A DNA stretch of 64,000 nt from G963675935 sp963719005 (lineage in GTDB: Bacteria; Planctomycetota; Planctomycetia; Pirellulales; Thermoguttaceae). The notes below the pieces were generated by a model. The model was not told the origin of the DNA, searched no databases, and saw only the letters and a list, made by a program, of their open reading frames with translations. Numbering within the stretch: the stretch's first letter is position 1; every line of letters begins with the position of its first letter. The translations under genes and the position numbers were made by a program. Of this stretch, positions 44,170-54,515 are shown one piece after another. The DNA lies in contig CAVRAR010000014.1 of assembly GCA_963719005.1 (NCBI GenBank), positions 1,240,001 through 1,304,000 of the forward strand, in the 5' to 3' direction.

Positions 44170-45990
44170 GTGAAACGAACAACAATGCCGGCTATCAGCT
44201 TGCCACGCGGATCGCGGCCGTGGCGGCGGTGTTTGCGATCGTCGTCTGCGCACTGTTGCTCTACGATTACGCCCAGCGACTGCGGAAGGATCCGCTCGAT
44301 TCTCCGACCTACAAGGCGCTCAGCTGACGCGCTCGACCAGCACCGGACCGACGAGTCGCTCAAAGAACAGGTGCGCACGCTCGATCTGCAACTGCGGCGC
44401 GAGTACTTCCGCCAGCGGGCGTTTACCGACGTCGGGGCCGGGCTGCTGACGGTCGCGGTGGTTGTGTTCCTGTTATCGGCGAGAACGGCCGCGACGCTGC
44501 GCCGCCGCTTGCCGTCGCCGACCGTGCAGCTCGCTCCGCAAGACCGCGAGGCCGCCTGGACCCGCATGGCCCGCTGGGCCGTCGCCGCGACGTGCGTCGC
44601 AATGATCGCTGCGGCGGCGTCGTTGGTCCTGAGCGTGAAGTCGCCGCTGCCAGAAAGCGGCGAAGAATTGGCGGCGGTCCAGAATCCTCCGCAAGAATCG
44701 GGCACAGCCCAAAACGCTCCCCGATTGCAATCGGGGGGGATAAGAATCGCCGAGTAGCGCCCGAAGCTCTCACCAACGCCGCCGCTGAGTCGCCGCCGAG
44801 CGACGCGGAACTCGCCAAGGCATGGCCGCGCTTCCGCGGGCCCGGCGGCCTGGGGATTTCGGCGTACACAAACGTGCCCGAGACCTGGGACGCCGCCAAG
44901 GGCAAGGGCATCTTGTGGAAAACGCCCGTGCCGCTGCCCGGCAACAATTCGCCGGTCGTCTGGGGCAAGCGTGTCTTCCTCTCCGGCGCCGACCAACGCC
45001 GCCGCGAGGTCTATTGCTTCGACGCCGACAGCGGCAAGCTCGTTTGGCGGCAGAACGTGCCCGGCACGCCGCAGAGCAACGCCCGGCCGCCGAAAGTGAA
45101 CGAAGACACAGGCTATGCCGCTCCCACGACCGCCACCGACGGCCGGCGCGTCTTCGCCATCTTCGCCAACGGCGATCTGGCCGCGTTCGACGTTGCCGGC
45201 AAGCCCGCCTGGGCGAAAAGTCTCGGCATTCCCGAAAACACCTACGGCCATGCCTCGTCGCTGACGACCTACAAGAACCTGCTGCTGGTGCAATTCGACC
45301 AGGGCAGTTGCCGAAGCGCCGAAGTCGAAGCTGCTGGCGTTCGATTCGGCCACCGGCAAACCCGTTTGGCAGGCCGATCGGCCGGTGCCGAACTCGTGGT
45401 CGTCGCCGATTGTGGTTCGCGTCGGCGACGGCGACCAGGTAGTTGCTTCCGGCGAGCCGTGGGTCATCGCTTACAATCCGGCCGACGGCGCGGAGATTTG
45501 GCGGGTGAAATGCTTGGGGACCGACATCGGCCCCTCGCCGACTTTTGCCGACGGCCGCGTGTATCGTGGCCAACGACAATGCCGCACTGTCGGCGATTCG
45601 CGCCGATGGCCGGGGCGACGTGACCGCCACGCACGTGCTTTGGAAGGGCGAAAGACGGAATGCCCGACACGTGCAGCCCGCTGGCCACGCGCGAGTTCGT
45701 GTTCCTGCTGACCTCCGACGGCGGGCTGACTTGCTACGATGCCGTCAAAGGGAAGCGTGCTCTGGTCGGAGGAATTCGACGAGACCTGCACCGCGTCGCC
45801 GAGTCTGGTGGGCAACCGGCTGTATATCATTGCGAAAAACGGGAAGGGGTGGGTCGTCGAGCCCAGCCGCGAAAAGTGCCGCCGCCTGGGCGAGTGCGAT
45901 CTGGGCGAGGAATGCGTCACAAGTCCCGCGTTCCAGGACGGACGAATCTATCTGCGTGGAAAAAAACACATATTCTGCATCGGAAAGTGA
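44166..45990 (+). CDS. Two-helix membrane protein fused to a PQQ-like beta-propeller (six frameshifts)
   Basis: About 605 residues. The N-terminal part has two membrane segments ('IAAVAAVFAIVVCALLLYDY', 'GAGLLTVAVVVFLLS') and a third near residue 140, then 'AWPRFRGPGGLGIS' and propeller blades ('FDADSGKLVWRQNVPG', 'FAIFANGDLAAFDVAG', 'EPWVIAYNPADGAEIW') to 'GRIYLRGKKHIFCIGK'. Frames change near 44326, 44738, 45306, 45565, 45652 and 45753. Where the original can be guessed, each is one inserted base (e.g. AGTTGCC for AGTGCC). It overlaps the polyferredoxin gene by four bases and precedes the NuoE-NuoF gene by 34, so it is part of the redox operon. Confidence 0.8.
44719..44736. repeat. 18-bp perfect palindrome in the propeller gene
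   Basis: CCCCGATTGCAATCGGGG, in the linker between the membrane part and the propeller, followed by extra G residues where the frame breaks. Confidence 0.75.
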
Positions 45991-46001
45991 CCGCTTGCGG
46001 T
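45990..46001. repeat. Short hairpin, family F, at a stop codon
   Basis: ACCGCTTGCGGT starts on the last base of the propeller-gene stop codon (TGA 45988-45990) and fills half of the gap to the NuoE-NuoF gene. Confidence 0.7.
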
Positions 46002-46024
46002 TTCGCAACGATAAACCATAGATC

Positions 46025-48460
46025 ATGTCCGAACTCGATCTCACCTTCGTCGACCAGTGCGTCGCCCGGCTCGGCCGCGGCCAGGATGCCGTGATTCCGA
46101 TCCTCCAGGCGATCCAGACGCACTACCGCTACGTGCCCGACGAGGCGATCGAGCGCGTCTGCCGGCTGACCGACATCACGCCGGCGGCGATCGTGGGCGT
46201 TTCGACCTTCTACAACCAGTTCCGCCATCGACCCGTCGGCCAACACGTCATTCACGTCTGCCACGGCACCGCCTGCCACGTGAAAGGGGCCGAACTGATC
46301 CAGGACGCCTTCGAACGCCGGCTGAAAGTCGGCCAGGGCGACGACACCGATCCCGACGGGCTGTTCACCATCCAAAAAGTGGCGTGCCTCGGCTGCTGCA
46401 CGCTGGCCCCGGTCGTGCAGATCGACGGCGTGACCTACGGGCGGCTCGCCCCAACGACGGTCGGCGACGTGATCGACGATTTCCTGCAACAACAGAAGAA
46501 CGGCACGGCCAAGCGGCCCGCCGCGCCGATCGTTCTCGGCAAAGACGTGGGCGAAATTCGCGTCGGGCTCGGCTCGTGCTGCGTCGCCCAGGGCAGCGGC
46601 CGCGTTTATCGGGCGATCGAGGACGCGCTGGCCGAAACCGGCGCGCCGGCCGTGGTGAAACGAGTCGGCTGCGTCGGCATGTGCCATCAAACGCCGCTGG
46701 TCGAAATCTCGACGCCGTCGGCCGGCGGCGAGAAACGGCTTTTCGCCAAAGTCAGCGCCGACGACGCGGCCGACATCGTGCTGGCCCATTTCAAGCCGCG
46801 CGGGGCGTTGCGGCGCATCGGATGGGCGGCGTCGCGCTGGCTCGATCGGCTGCTGAGCGATGAAACCGGCGACCCGGCGGCTCGACACGCCATCGACGCC
46901 CGCGACGGGCCCGGTCTGCGCGTTCCTCGGCCCGCAGCAACACCTGGCCACCGAACATTGCGGCCAGATCGACCCGTTGGATCTGGACGAATACCTGCGG
47001 CACGACGGCTTCGCGGCGCTGCGCCGCTGCCTGGAACAGCTCACGCCGCATCAGATTATCGAACACATGCAGGCGAGCGGGCTGCGCGGCCGCGGCGGCG
47101 CGGGCTTCCCAACCGGCCTGAAATGGGCGAGAGTCCAGCGCCGCCAAGGGCGAAACGAAGTACGTCGTCTGCAACGGCGACGAGGGCGATCCCGGCGCGT
47201 TCATGGACCGCATGTTGCTCGAATCGTTCCCCTACCGCATCATCGAGGGCATGAGCATCGCCGCCCGAGCCGTCGGCGCCCGGCAGGGCATTTTCTACAT
47301 CCGCGCCGAGTATCCGCTGGCCGTCGAACGCATCGGGGCCGCCCTCGAGCGCTGCCGCGAGCGCGGGCTGCTGGGCAAAGCGATCATGGGTAGCGATTTC
47401 GGCTTGGAGCTGTCGGTCAAGGAGGGGGCCGGGGCGTTCGTCTGCGGCGAAGAGACCGCCCTGCTGGCCTCGATCGAAGGTCGCCGCGGAATGCCGCGGC
47501 TGCGGCCGCCGTTTCCCGCCGACGCCGGACTTTGGAACAAGCCCACCCTGGTCAACAACGTCGAGACGTTCGCCATGACCCCCTGGATTCTCCGCCACGG
47601 GCCCGAGGCCTTCTCGCGGATCGGCACGCCGCGGAGTCCGGGTACCAAGGTGTTCGCCCTGGCCGGAAAGGTTCGCCGCGGCGGACTGATCGAGGTGCCC
47701 ATGGGAATCACGCTTGCGGCAGATCGTCGAGGAGATCGGCGGCGGCGTGGCCGAGGCGACGTGCAGCGGAGTGGCGAAGCACCGGCACAAGAGCCCTCAC
47801 CCCCTGCCCCTCTCCCAAAGAGAGAGGGGAGATGCGCGGCATCTCAAGGCCGTGCAGATCGGCGGGCCCTCGGGCGGATGCGTGCCTGCGGAACTGGCCG
47901 ACACTACGGTCGATTACGACGCCCTGGCCCACGTCGGCGCGATCATGGGTTCCGGCGGGCTGGTCGTGCTGGACGACGCCGACTGCATGGTCGATATCGC
48001 CCGGTACTTCCTCCGCTTCACCCAAGACCAGTCGTGCGGCAAATGCACGCTCTGCCGCGTCGGCACGCGGCGAATGCTCGACATGCTCGACCGCATCTGC
48101 GAGGGCCACGGCCAGCCCGGCGATCTCGACGAGCTCGAACAGTTGGCCCTGACGGTCCAAGCGGGAAGCATCTGCGGGCTGGGCCGCACCGCACCGAACC
48201 CGGTGCTTTCGACCCTCCGCTATTTCCGCCACGAGTACGAAGCCCACATCGCCGGCCGCTGTCCGGCGGGCCGCTGCAAGTCGCTGATCCACTACCGCGT
48301 GACCGACGACTGCATCGGCTGCACGCTCTGCGCCCAGCACTGCCCCGCCGACGCAATTCCCATGACCCCGTACGCGGTTCACAACATCGACCAGGAGAAA
48401 TGCACGCGATGCGACACTTGCCGCCAGATTTGCCCGGAAGGGGCGGTTGTGGTGGAATAG
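46025..48460 (+). CDS. Fused NuoE-NuoF diaphorase subunit with C-terminal 2[4Fe-4S] domain (three frameshifts)
   Basis: About 812 residues. Residues 1-160 are a NuoE/HoxE-like 2Fe-2S thioredoxin domain ('CHGTACHVKGAELI', 'KVACLGCCTLAPVV'). Without a stop it continues into a second 2Fe-2S thioredoxin domain ('GLGSCCVAQGSGRV', 'VGCVGMCHQTPLVE') and the NuoF core: 'GLRGRGGAGFPTGLKW' (NADH), 'CNGDEGDPGAFMDRML' (FMN), 'CGKCTLCRVGTRRML' (4Fe-4S). Two ferredoxin motifs end the protein ('CIGCTLCAQHCP', 'CTRCDTCRQICPEGAV'). This layout matches HydB/HndC-type NADH-linked subunits of bifurcating enzymes. Breaks near 46910, 47135 and 47714 are single extra bases. A family C half-element (47792-47832) is read in frame before 'HLKAVQIGGPSGGC'. 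It is not adjacent to the nuoH-N operon. Confidence 0.87.
47792..47832. repeat. Single-arm family C element inside the NuoE-NuoF gene
   Basis: AGCCCTCACCCCCTGCCCCT followed by the CTCTCCCAAAGAGAGAGGGG hairpin. Read in frame as 'SPHPLPLSQRERG' just before the conserved 'AVQIGGPSGGC'. Confidence 0.88.
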
Positions 48461-48541
<81 letters not shown>

Positions 48542-48546
48542 GCGCT

Positions 48547-50223
48547 ATGCCAAGACTAACGATCGACCATCGCGACGTGGAAGTGCCCGAGGGGGCTACG
48601 GTGCTCGATGCTGCGCGGAAGCTGGGCATCGATATTCCGGCTCTCTGCTTCCGCGAAGGTTGCACGCCTTCGACCTCCTGTCTGGCGTGTCTGGTGCGAA
48701 TCGGCGACGAGGAGCGGCTCGTGCCCTCCTGTGCCACGCGGGCGGCCGAGGGGATGCGGGTCGAGAGCGAGACGGAGGCGGTGCATCAGGCGCGGCGCAC
48801 GTCGCTGGAGTTGCTGCTGAGCGATCACCTCGGCGATTGCATGGCCCCGTGCCACCTCGGCTGCCCCGCGCAGATGGACATTCCCCGATGCTTCGCCAGA
48901 TCGCCGCCGGGCAATTCCGCGAGGCCATCGCCACGGTGAAACGCGACATCGCCCTGCCGGCCGTGCTGGGGCGAATCTGCCCGGCGCCGTGCGAAAAGAC
49001 GTGCCGCCGCGGCGATCTCGACGCCGCCGTGTCGATTTGCCTCTTGAAACGGCTGGTGGCCGACGTCGATCTCGCGTCGTCCGAGCCGTACTCGCCGCCG
49101 TGCGAAGCCGCAAGCGGCAAGCGGGTGGCGATCGTCGGCGCCGGCCCCACGGGCCTGTCGGCCGCGTATTACCTCGCCCAATTCGGCCACGCTTGCGAGA
49201 TTTTCGACGAAAACGCCCGGCCCGGCGGGCGGCTGCTGCGGGAAACGACCGACGTGGAGTTGCCCCGCAACGTGATCGACGCCGAAGTGGCGGCGATCGA
49301 GCGATTGGGGGTCGTGCTGCATTTGGATAAGCGGATCGCTCCGAGGTCGGGCTTAGCCGACTTGCGGTCGCGCTTCGACGCCGTGCTTCTGGCGTGCGGC
49401 ATTGCCGCCGGTGAGGCAAGGAGCAGACAGGAATGTCTGCCCCACCGGCGGCGTGGGGGCTGCCGGTTTCGCAACGGGGCATTCAGGTGACGCCGCGCAC
49501 TTTTGAAACCGGGACGCCCGGGCGTGTTCGCCGCCGGCGGCGCCGTTCGCGGCAAGACGATGGTCATCCGCAGCGTGGCCGACGGAAAGGAAGCGGCCGT
49601 GGCCATCGACCAGTTCCTGCGCGGCTCGAAGCCGACCGGCCAGGCCGTGCCGCTGAGCGTAAAGATCGGACGGATGCACGGCGACGAGTTGCAGCGGTTC
49701 GCAGCCGCGAGCACGGAATCGCATCAAGCGGCAGTTGCGACGTCAAACGCCCCGCGACTGCGGTCGTGGGGGGAAGACGGGGAAAATGCCGACGACGCCC
49801 CCCGCGACCGCAGTCCCGGGGCGTTTGCAGAATGCCGACGGTTTGAGTAGTGCCGAAGGCATCGAACAAGCTTCTCGCTGCCTGCATTGCGACTGCCGCG
49901 GCGCGACCTCCTGCAAACTCCGCAAATACGCCGCGCAGTATGGAGCGAGCACGCGGCGTTTCAAGGCGGAGCGGCGCGTATTCCAACAGGACACACGCCA
50001 CGCCGAAGTGGTCTACGAGCCGGGCAAGTGCATCGACTGCGGGCTGTGCATCCAAATCGCCGCAGCCGCGGGCGAACCGCTCGGCCTGACGTTCGTCGGC
50101 CGAGGCTTCGACGTGCGCGTGGCCGTCCCGTTGGATCGTTCGCTCGCCGAAGCCCTATCGAAAGCGGCCGCCGAGTGCGTGGCCGCATGTCCCACCGCCG
50201 CGCTGGCGTGGAAGTCACCGTAG
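48547..50223 (+). CDS. 2Fe-2S / FAD-NAD(P) oxidoreductase of the GltD-like type (frameshifts, palindromes)
   Basis: About 555 residues. N-terminus: a plant-type 2Fe-2S domain ('LCFREGCTPSTSCLACLVRI'). Then a GltD-like core with 'CPAPCEKTCRRGDLDAAVSI', FAD/NADPH motif 'KRVAIVGAGPTGLSAAYYLA' and 'GVFAAGGAVRGKTMVIRSVA'. C-terminus: 'SRCLHCDCRGATSCKLRKYA' and a ferredoxin-like 'CIDCGLCIQIAAAAGEP'. Frames change near 48891 (missing base), at the family A half-element (49423-49446), near 49510 and at the family H doublet (49745-49826). The protein is probably the NAD(P)H- or ferredoxin-linked partner of the NuoE-NuoF subunit, comparable with NfnB-type flavoproteins. The last gene of the operon. Confidence 0.8.
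49423..49446. repeat. Single-arm family A hairpin inside the GltD-like gene
   Basis: GCAGACAGGAATGTCTGCCC and flanks, one arm of the doublet. Translated as 'RQECLPH'. It displaces the frame, which returns about 60 bases later. Confidence 0.85.
49745..49826. repeat. Palindromic element, family H doublet, inside the GltD-like gene
   Basis: Arms 49745-49773 and 49798-49826 match at 27 of 29 positions, with a 24-nt loop. Each arm contains GCGACTGCGGTCG or its variant. A single arm occurs at 34336-34364. Confidence 0.92.
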
Positions 50224-50233
50224 CCGGCACGGC

Positions 50234-50638
50234 TCAACGCGGCTTGGGCGGCAACCCGAGCCGAAGCGATGCTTCTCGCTTGCCCTGGGAGATCGCTCGG
50301 CTGACGGCCCGCGCTAGTTCGGTGAAATCGGAACTCTTGCTGATACACGCCGTGGCGTATTGTGCGCGGCGATCGCTCATGCAGACTTCCTCATTGCCCG
50401 TGTACAAGATGATGGGAAGTGCAGCATTCACGGCGCTGATTTCCTCAGCCGCCTCGAGACCGTCTTTTTGAGGCATGCGAATATCGAGGATTGCCACGTC
50501 GGGACTCTCGGTTTCCACGACGCCGATCGCCTCGGTACCATCCTCCGCAAGCAAGACGCGATAGCCCTCGTCTTCGAGAATCCGGCGGCAGAGTTCGCGG
50601 GACGCGGCATCGTCGTCTACGTAAAGAACCGTCTTCAT
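50234..50638 (-). CDS. Single-domain response regulator (CheY-like)
   Basis: A 134-residue receiver domain from 'MKTVLYVDDDAASRELCRR'. The acidic pocket 'VDDD', the phospho-acceptor Asp in 'VAILDIRMPQKDG', the switch Thr in 'ILYTGNEE' and the conserved Lys in 'CISKSSD' are all present. There is no output domain; the C-terminal 20 residues are basic. It therefore acts by protein contact or as a phosphorelay intermediate. No histidine kinase is near. It converges with the redox operon, 10 bases from its end. Confidence 0.92.
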   Translation of the reverse strand: MKTVLYVDDDAASRELCRRILEDEGYRVLLAEDGTEAIGVVETESPDVAILDIRMPQKDGLEAAEEISAVNAALPIILYTGNEEVCMSDRRAQYATACISKSSDFTELARAVSRAISQGKREASLRLGLPPKPR

Positions 50639-50851
50639 CGCAGAAGCCTTCGTCTCAAGACCATCTCTTACCCGCCACCCCCGCTCCCACATTGCCATCA
50701 TATATTCTACGCACGCAAGTCAGGCATGTAAACGAAAATCCTACGATCGTCGGCCGACTCAACGGCGTTGCAGCTTTTGTATTAGCACATCCGTGGGGCA
50801 AGGGGAGGGAGCGACCGCTGCCTAATCAATGGCGGCCTCCGAATGTTCCGC

Positions 50852-51988
50852 CTACCGATTGATATGCACCACCTTGGCCGGCGGGAAGCCGTTGAACCAG
50901 GTGGACGAGGCCCGGCTGTAGGCGCCGATGTTCCGGCTATAGACGTAATCGCCCAGGTCGAGCTCGGGCAAGTCCTCGGCCAGCGAAATCGTATCGAGCG
51001 CGTCGCATGTCGGACCGAAAACCGAGCAGATTTCCGTCGGCCCCTCCTTCAACGCCGTCAGATGGTACTGGCAATGGTCGAAGATGATGCCGGAATAAGT
51101 GTGGTAAACTCCGTCGTCGAGGTAATAGCACCGCTTGCCGTCGCGGCGGGCCTTGCCGATCACCTTGGCAATGGCCGTGCCCGCGGTGGCCACCAGGAAG
51201 CGGCCCGGCTCGGCCAGGATTTCGAGATTCTTCGGGAAGAGCCGATCCAATTCGGCGTTGATCCGCCGGGCGAGGGCCTCGAAGGGCTGCACCTGGGCGT
51301 CGTAGGGGGCCGGGAAACCGCCGCCGATGTCGATCAGCGTCAGATGGAAGCCGCGATCGGCCGCCTCGCGGTACACGCCGGCCGCCAGGTTCAGCGCCTG
51401 CACGTAGTTCTCGAAGTTCGTCGTCTGGCTGCCGACGTGGAAACTGAGCCCCTCGACGACCAGCCCCGCCTGGTGGGCGGCTTCGATCAACTGCACCGCC
51501 TCGCCCGAGGCCGCACCGAACTTCGACGAAAGCTCGACCATCGCCCCGGTGTTCGGCACGCTCAGCCGCAGGGCCAAGCCGGCGTGCGGGGCGTGCTTGC
51601 GAATCTTGCCGATCTCCTCGAAGTTGTCGTAAGTCACCAGCGGCTTGTAGACGTCGAGATCGCGGAGCGTTTCGTTCGCCTTGATCGGGTTGGCGTAGAT
51701 GATCTTGTCCCAGATGTAGTCCTGCCGCTCCTTCGGCGGCAGATCCTTGATGTATTCGTAGACGATCTGGAACTCGGGCATCGAGGCCACGTCGAAGCTC
51801 GCCCCGGCGTCGTACAGCGTCCGCACGATGGCCGGATCGGGATTGGCCTTCACCGCATAGTACGCCTGCACGCGGGGAAGCCGCTTTCGGAACTCGGCGT
51901 AATTCCGGCGGATTTCATCGTGATCGACGACAAAAAGCGGCGTGCCGTGCTCGGCGATGAGATGTTTGATTTCGGACTCTGGAACCAT
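50852..51988 (-). CDS. Ornithine decarboxylase-like PLP enzyme (fold type III)
   Basis: A 378-residue alanine-racemase-fold decarboxylase, intact. The PLP lysine is in 'VQAYYAVKANPDPAIV'; other motifs are 'LSFHVGSQTTNFENYV', 'LIDIGGGFPAPYD', 'ILAEPGRFLVA' and the active-site Cys loop 'VFGPTCDALDTI'. The length and the last motif fit eukaryote-like ornithine (or ornithine/lysine) decarboxylases rather than DAP decarboxylase LysA. The homospermidine synthase gene on the same strand, 0.9 kb upstream, suggests that the putrescine made here is converted into homospermidine. The intervening genes are toxin-antitoxin type. Confidence 0.88.
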   Translation of the reverse strand: MVPESEIKHLIAEHGTPLFVVDHDEIRRNYAEFRKRLPRVQAYYAVKANPDPAIVRTLYDAGASFDVASMPEFQIVYEYIKDLPPKERQDYIWDKIIYANPIKANETLRDLDVYKPLVTYDNFEEIGKIRKHAPHAGLALRLSVPNTGAMVELSSKFGAASGEAVQLIEAAHQAGLVVEGLSFHVGSQTTNFENYVQALNLAAGVYREAADRGFHLTLIDIGGGFPAPYDAQVQPFEALARRINAELDRLFPKNLEILAEPGRFLVATAGTAIAKVIGKARRDGKRCYYLDDGVYHTYSGIIFDHCQYHLTALKEGPTEICSVFGPTCDALDTISLAEDLPELDLGDYVYSRNIGAYSRASSTWFNGFPPAKVVHINR

Positions 51989-52048
51989 GTCGGGTATATT
52001 TCTCCGTCAAGCTGGCAGCATCATGTCGCGATCTCGTCTATATCGACA

Positions 52049-52240
52049 TCACCGATTACCCGCCGGAACGCCGCACCCTCCCTCTCCGTCATCGTGGCGA
52101 AGATACGCCTTCACGGCTTCACGAATGTTGGCCAGGACTTCATCCATCGTCTCGCCCTGAGTCGCACAACCTGGAAGTTCGGGCACCTCAGCCCAATAAC
52201 CGCCTTCTTCGGCCTTGTGAACGATCACTTTGAACTGCAC
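52049..52240 (-). CDS. HicB-like antitoxin-type protein, orphan
   Basis: A 63-residue protein: 'MQFKVIVHKAEEGGYWAEVP', then 'LPGCATQGETMDEVLANIRE', the partial RNase-H-like fold of the HicB family. There is no C-terminal DNA-binding extension, and no HicA toxin gene is next to it (only 60 bases lie before the decarboxylase gene). It may be an orphan or a paralogue with another role. Confidence 0.8.
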   Translation of the reverse strand: MQFKVIVHKAEEGGYWAEVPELPGCATQGETMDEVLANIREAVKAYLRHDDGEGGCGVPAGNR

Positions 52241-52263
52241 TGTGCCAATCCTCGTATCGAGGC

Positions 52264-52665
52264 TCAGCGTATAAACGTCACGCGGTGCGCCGCACTTTGC
52301 GCGACCTGCTCAAAATCCCCTTGATCGCTCGTAAAGAGTTCGGCGCCAAACCGATCCGCCAGCGATAGGGCAAACGCATCGGCCAACGACATGCGATACC
52401 GGATCTTATGACGCCCCACCTGCTGCCAAAACGCTTCATCCATGTCTTCACGAACGATCAGGCCCACGGCGCGAAGGTCGTCAAGCGCACCCCGTGCCGC
52501 ATCCTCGCCTGCCCGTTCCAGAAAGGTGTAAAACACCTCGCATAGATTCACCGCATGGGCCAGACAAGCCGGTGGTTCCAGGGCCAAGCAATTATCAACG
52601 ATTTCTCCTCCGGGTTCGTCCCGGAGATAAGCGATCATTGCACATGCGTCGAGGACAAAGGCCAC
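52264..52665 (-). CDS. PIN-domain toxin
   Basis: A 133-residue VapC-like ribonuclease. The acidic residues of the PIN active site are visible: Asp in 'FVLDACAMIAYLRDEPG', Glu in 'AVNLCEVFYTFLER', Asp in 'MSLADAFALSLADRF' and Asp in 'LFTSDQGDFEQV'. The small gene 3 bases upstream on the same strand encodes the likely antitoxin. Toxins of this family cut tRNA or rRNA. Confidence 0.88.
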   Translation of the reverse strand: MAFVLDACAMIAYLRDEPGGEIVDNCLALEPPACLAHAVNLCEVFYTFLERAGEDAARGALDDLRAVGLIVREDMDEAFWQQVGRHKIRYRMSLADAFALSLADRFGAELFTSDQGDFEQVAQSAAHRVTFIR

Positions 52666-52668
52666 GGT

Positions 52669-52854
52669 TCAACGTTCCTCCCGTTTAGTCTCCTTTCGCT
52701 TCTCCCGCGCATAGTCGTCACTGCTGAATGGAATCCAAGCGTACTTGCCCCGCAACGCCCGCACCCGTTCCGCTCGCGTCAATGGCTTTGGCAAAGGAGG
52801 TTGGGGCACGGCTGGCACACTCGTCTCACCGTGGGTCGTTGATGGTTCCGACAT
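52669..52854 (-). CDS. Putative antitoxin of the PIN toxin
   Basis: A 61-residue basic protein ending 'YAREKRKETKREER', with a Pro-rich N-terminus and 'LTRAERVRALRGKYAWIPFS' in the middle. I recognise no DNA-binding fold, but position and spacing (3 bases before the PIN gene) are typical for the antitoxin; the C-terminal part would wrap the toxin. The sequence ends just before the homospermidine synthase gene. Confidence 0.65.
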   Translation of the reverse strand: MSEPSTTHGETSVPAVPQPPLPKPLTRAERVRALRGKYAWIPFSSDDYAREKRKETKREER

Positions 52855-52922
52855 GGCCTATTCCCCCTTTCCCGGTACTACGACCTCCGACTCAATTGTA
52901 TCAGACTCCGGAAGCAAACGCA

Positions 52923-54382
52923 TCAATCCCCGTCGGTTACCAGGAAATTCTTGAACTGCCACGGGTCGTCGATGTCCAGGTTGGGCTGGTGATAGCCGTG
53001 GAAGTTGTTCACGTAGTTCTTCAGCGGCGTCCAGTCGGAAGGAATCGAGAGCGACTGGCCGAGGTACGGGCGGGCGATCTCCAGCACGTACTCGTGCGGC
53101 AAATCGTCGGGCACGCACACGCCGCGGGTCGGATTCTCGACCATCCACATCGCCGCCGCCACCACCGAAATCGCCACCTGCATGGTCGTCGCGTTCTGAT
53201 GCGGCACCAGCCGCCGCGACTCCTCGATGCTCAAAACGCTGCCGGTCCACCAGGAATTGTAGGCATGGCCCATCAACAACGCGCCGAGGATGTCGGTGCC
53301 GCCGACGATTTCGTCGCGCATGATCCGCTGGTTCGGCTGCAAGGCGTAGTCGCGGCCGCGCAATTCCTCCAGCGAGGTCATCGCACAATCGCAAGGGCAG
53401 TAGGCGTAATGGACCGTCGGCCGGTAGATCGGCTCGGCCGCCGTCCCAGACGGTCAAATAATCGGAAATGGTGAACGCCTCGCCGTGGCGGATGATCATT
53501 CCGCGGATGCAATAATGCGGCACCCAGGAGACGACCCAGGTGTTGATGCCCATCCGCGCCAGGCAGATTTGGTTTCGCGGCCCGTCGGCTATGGCGATAG
53601 GTTCCCGGCGGAAATTCCTTTTCGTGCGTTCCCCAGCCCATTTCGGCCGTGGTGATGCCTTCTTCGTGCAGTCCCTCGATGCACCAGGTGTTGACGAACT
53701 CATCGACCTGCTTGGGTTTGTCGGTGATTTGCGTGTCGCGCTCGCTACAGTGAATCACCTTCACGCCGAGTTTCATCGCCAGGCGATTGAAGGCGCGATC
53801 CGCGATCGACTGGCGAATCTCCTCGGCGTCGGCAGCCCTGCGCCTTTGCGTCGGCCAACAGCCGCTCGGCGATGTCGATCAGCCCCTGCTTGGTCCAGTG
53901 CGAGATCAAGCCCGGATTCGCGCCGTGTTCGATGACCGCCGTGGGGCCGGGCTCGCGCCAGCCGGCGATCATGCGGCGGATGTTCATGTGCCGCCAGTAG
54001 AGCGTCCGCTCGGTCGGATGTTTCTGCTTCGCGCCGGCGTAGGGATCCCAGACTTCGACCGACGTGTTGACGTAGAGCACGCCGCGATCGTGGCACCACT
54101 GCAGGATTTCGCAGCAGTCGATGTTCCAGGCCAGATCGACCAACAGATCGCCCGCCGAAAGATGCTTGGCCAACTCCGCTCCCAGGTTTTCCCGCGTGAT
54201 CCGCCGATGGACGAAGCGGACTCCTTGGGCGGTCCAGGGCTTCAGCCGCTCGGCATGATCTTCAAAATCGAGGACCGTAATGTTCCCGGCGGGATGCGGA
54301 AATGCTTGACGAACAGCGGCAGCGCGCATTGCGCCACCGCGCCATAGCCCAAAAACAGCACCCGGCCGGCAAAGTCGATCAT
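52923..54382 (-). CDS. hss: Homospermidine synthase (four frameshifts)
   Basis: About 480 residues, NAD-dependent, of the saccharopine-dehydrogenase-like superfamily. It makes homospermidine from two putrescines. The start 'MIDFAGRVLFLGYGAVAQC' (ATG at 54382) is preceded by GAGGAGGGAG. Conserved parts follow in changing frames: 'ITVLDFEDHAERLKPW', 'GDLLVDLAWNIDCCEILQWC', 'TAVIEHGANPGLISHW', 'GITTAEMGWGTHEKEFPPG', 'YCPCDCAMTSLEELRG' and 'DEIVGGTDILGALLMGHAYN'. Breaks near 54305, 53837, 53588 and 53440 are single bases, three of them one-base duplications, so probably errors. With the decarboxylase at 50852-51988 it forms a polyamine route. Confidence 0.88.
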
Positions 54383-54425
54383 CCGCGACGCTCCCTCCTC
54401 GTAGTCCGACACGCCCAATTTGTCA

Positions 54426-54486
54426 CGTAGGACGGATTTCCGAATCCGTCCAGTTTCTCGGGACGGATTTGGAAATCCGTCCTACG
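54426..54486. repeat. Palindromic element, family D copy 2
   Basis: Two hairpins GGACGGATTTCCGAATCCGTC-like, arms 54426-54451 and 54461-54486, with outer CGTAGG/CCTACG. It lies between purC and the homospermidine synthase gene. Confidence 0.9.
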
Positions 54487-54515
54487 CTACCCGACACATC
54501 GGCTGTCTCGCACTA

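Noticed and set aside
46025..48460. The NuoE-NuoF protein as part of the nuoH-N complex I
   Set aside because: It is 14 kb away on the other strand, has the extra C-terminal 2[4Fe-4S] domain of bifurcating-type subunits, and sits in a different operon.
50852..51988. Diaminopimelate decarboxylase (lysA)
   Set aside because: Length and the active-site loop 'VFGPTCDALD' fit ornithine decarboxylase better, and the nearby homospermidine synthase supports a polyamine role.
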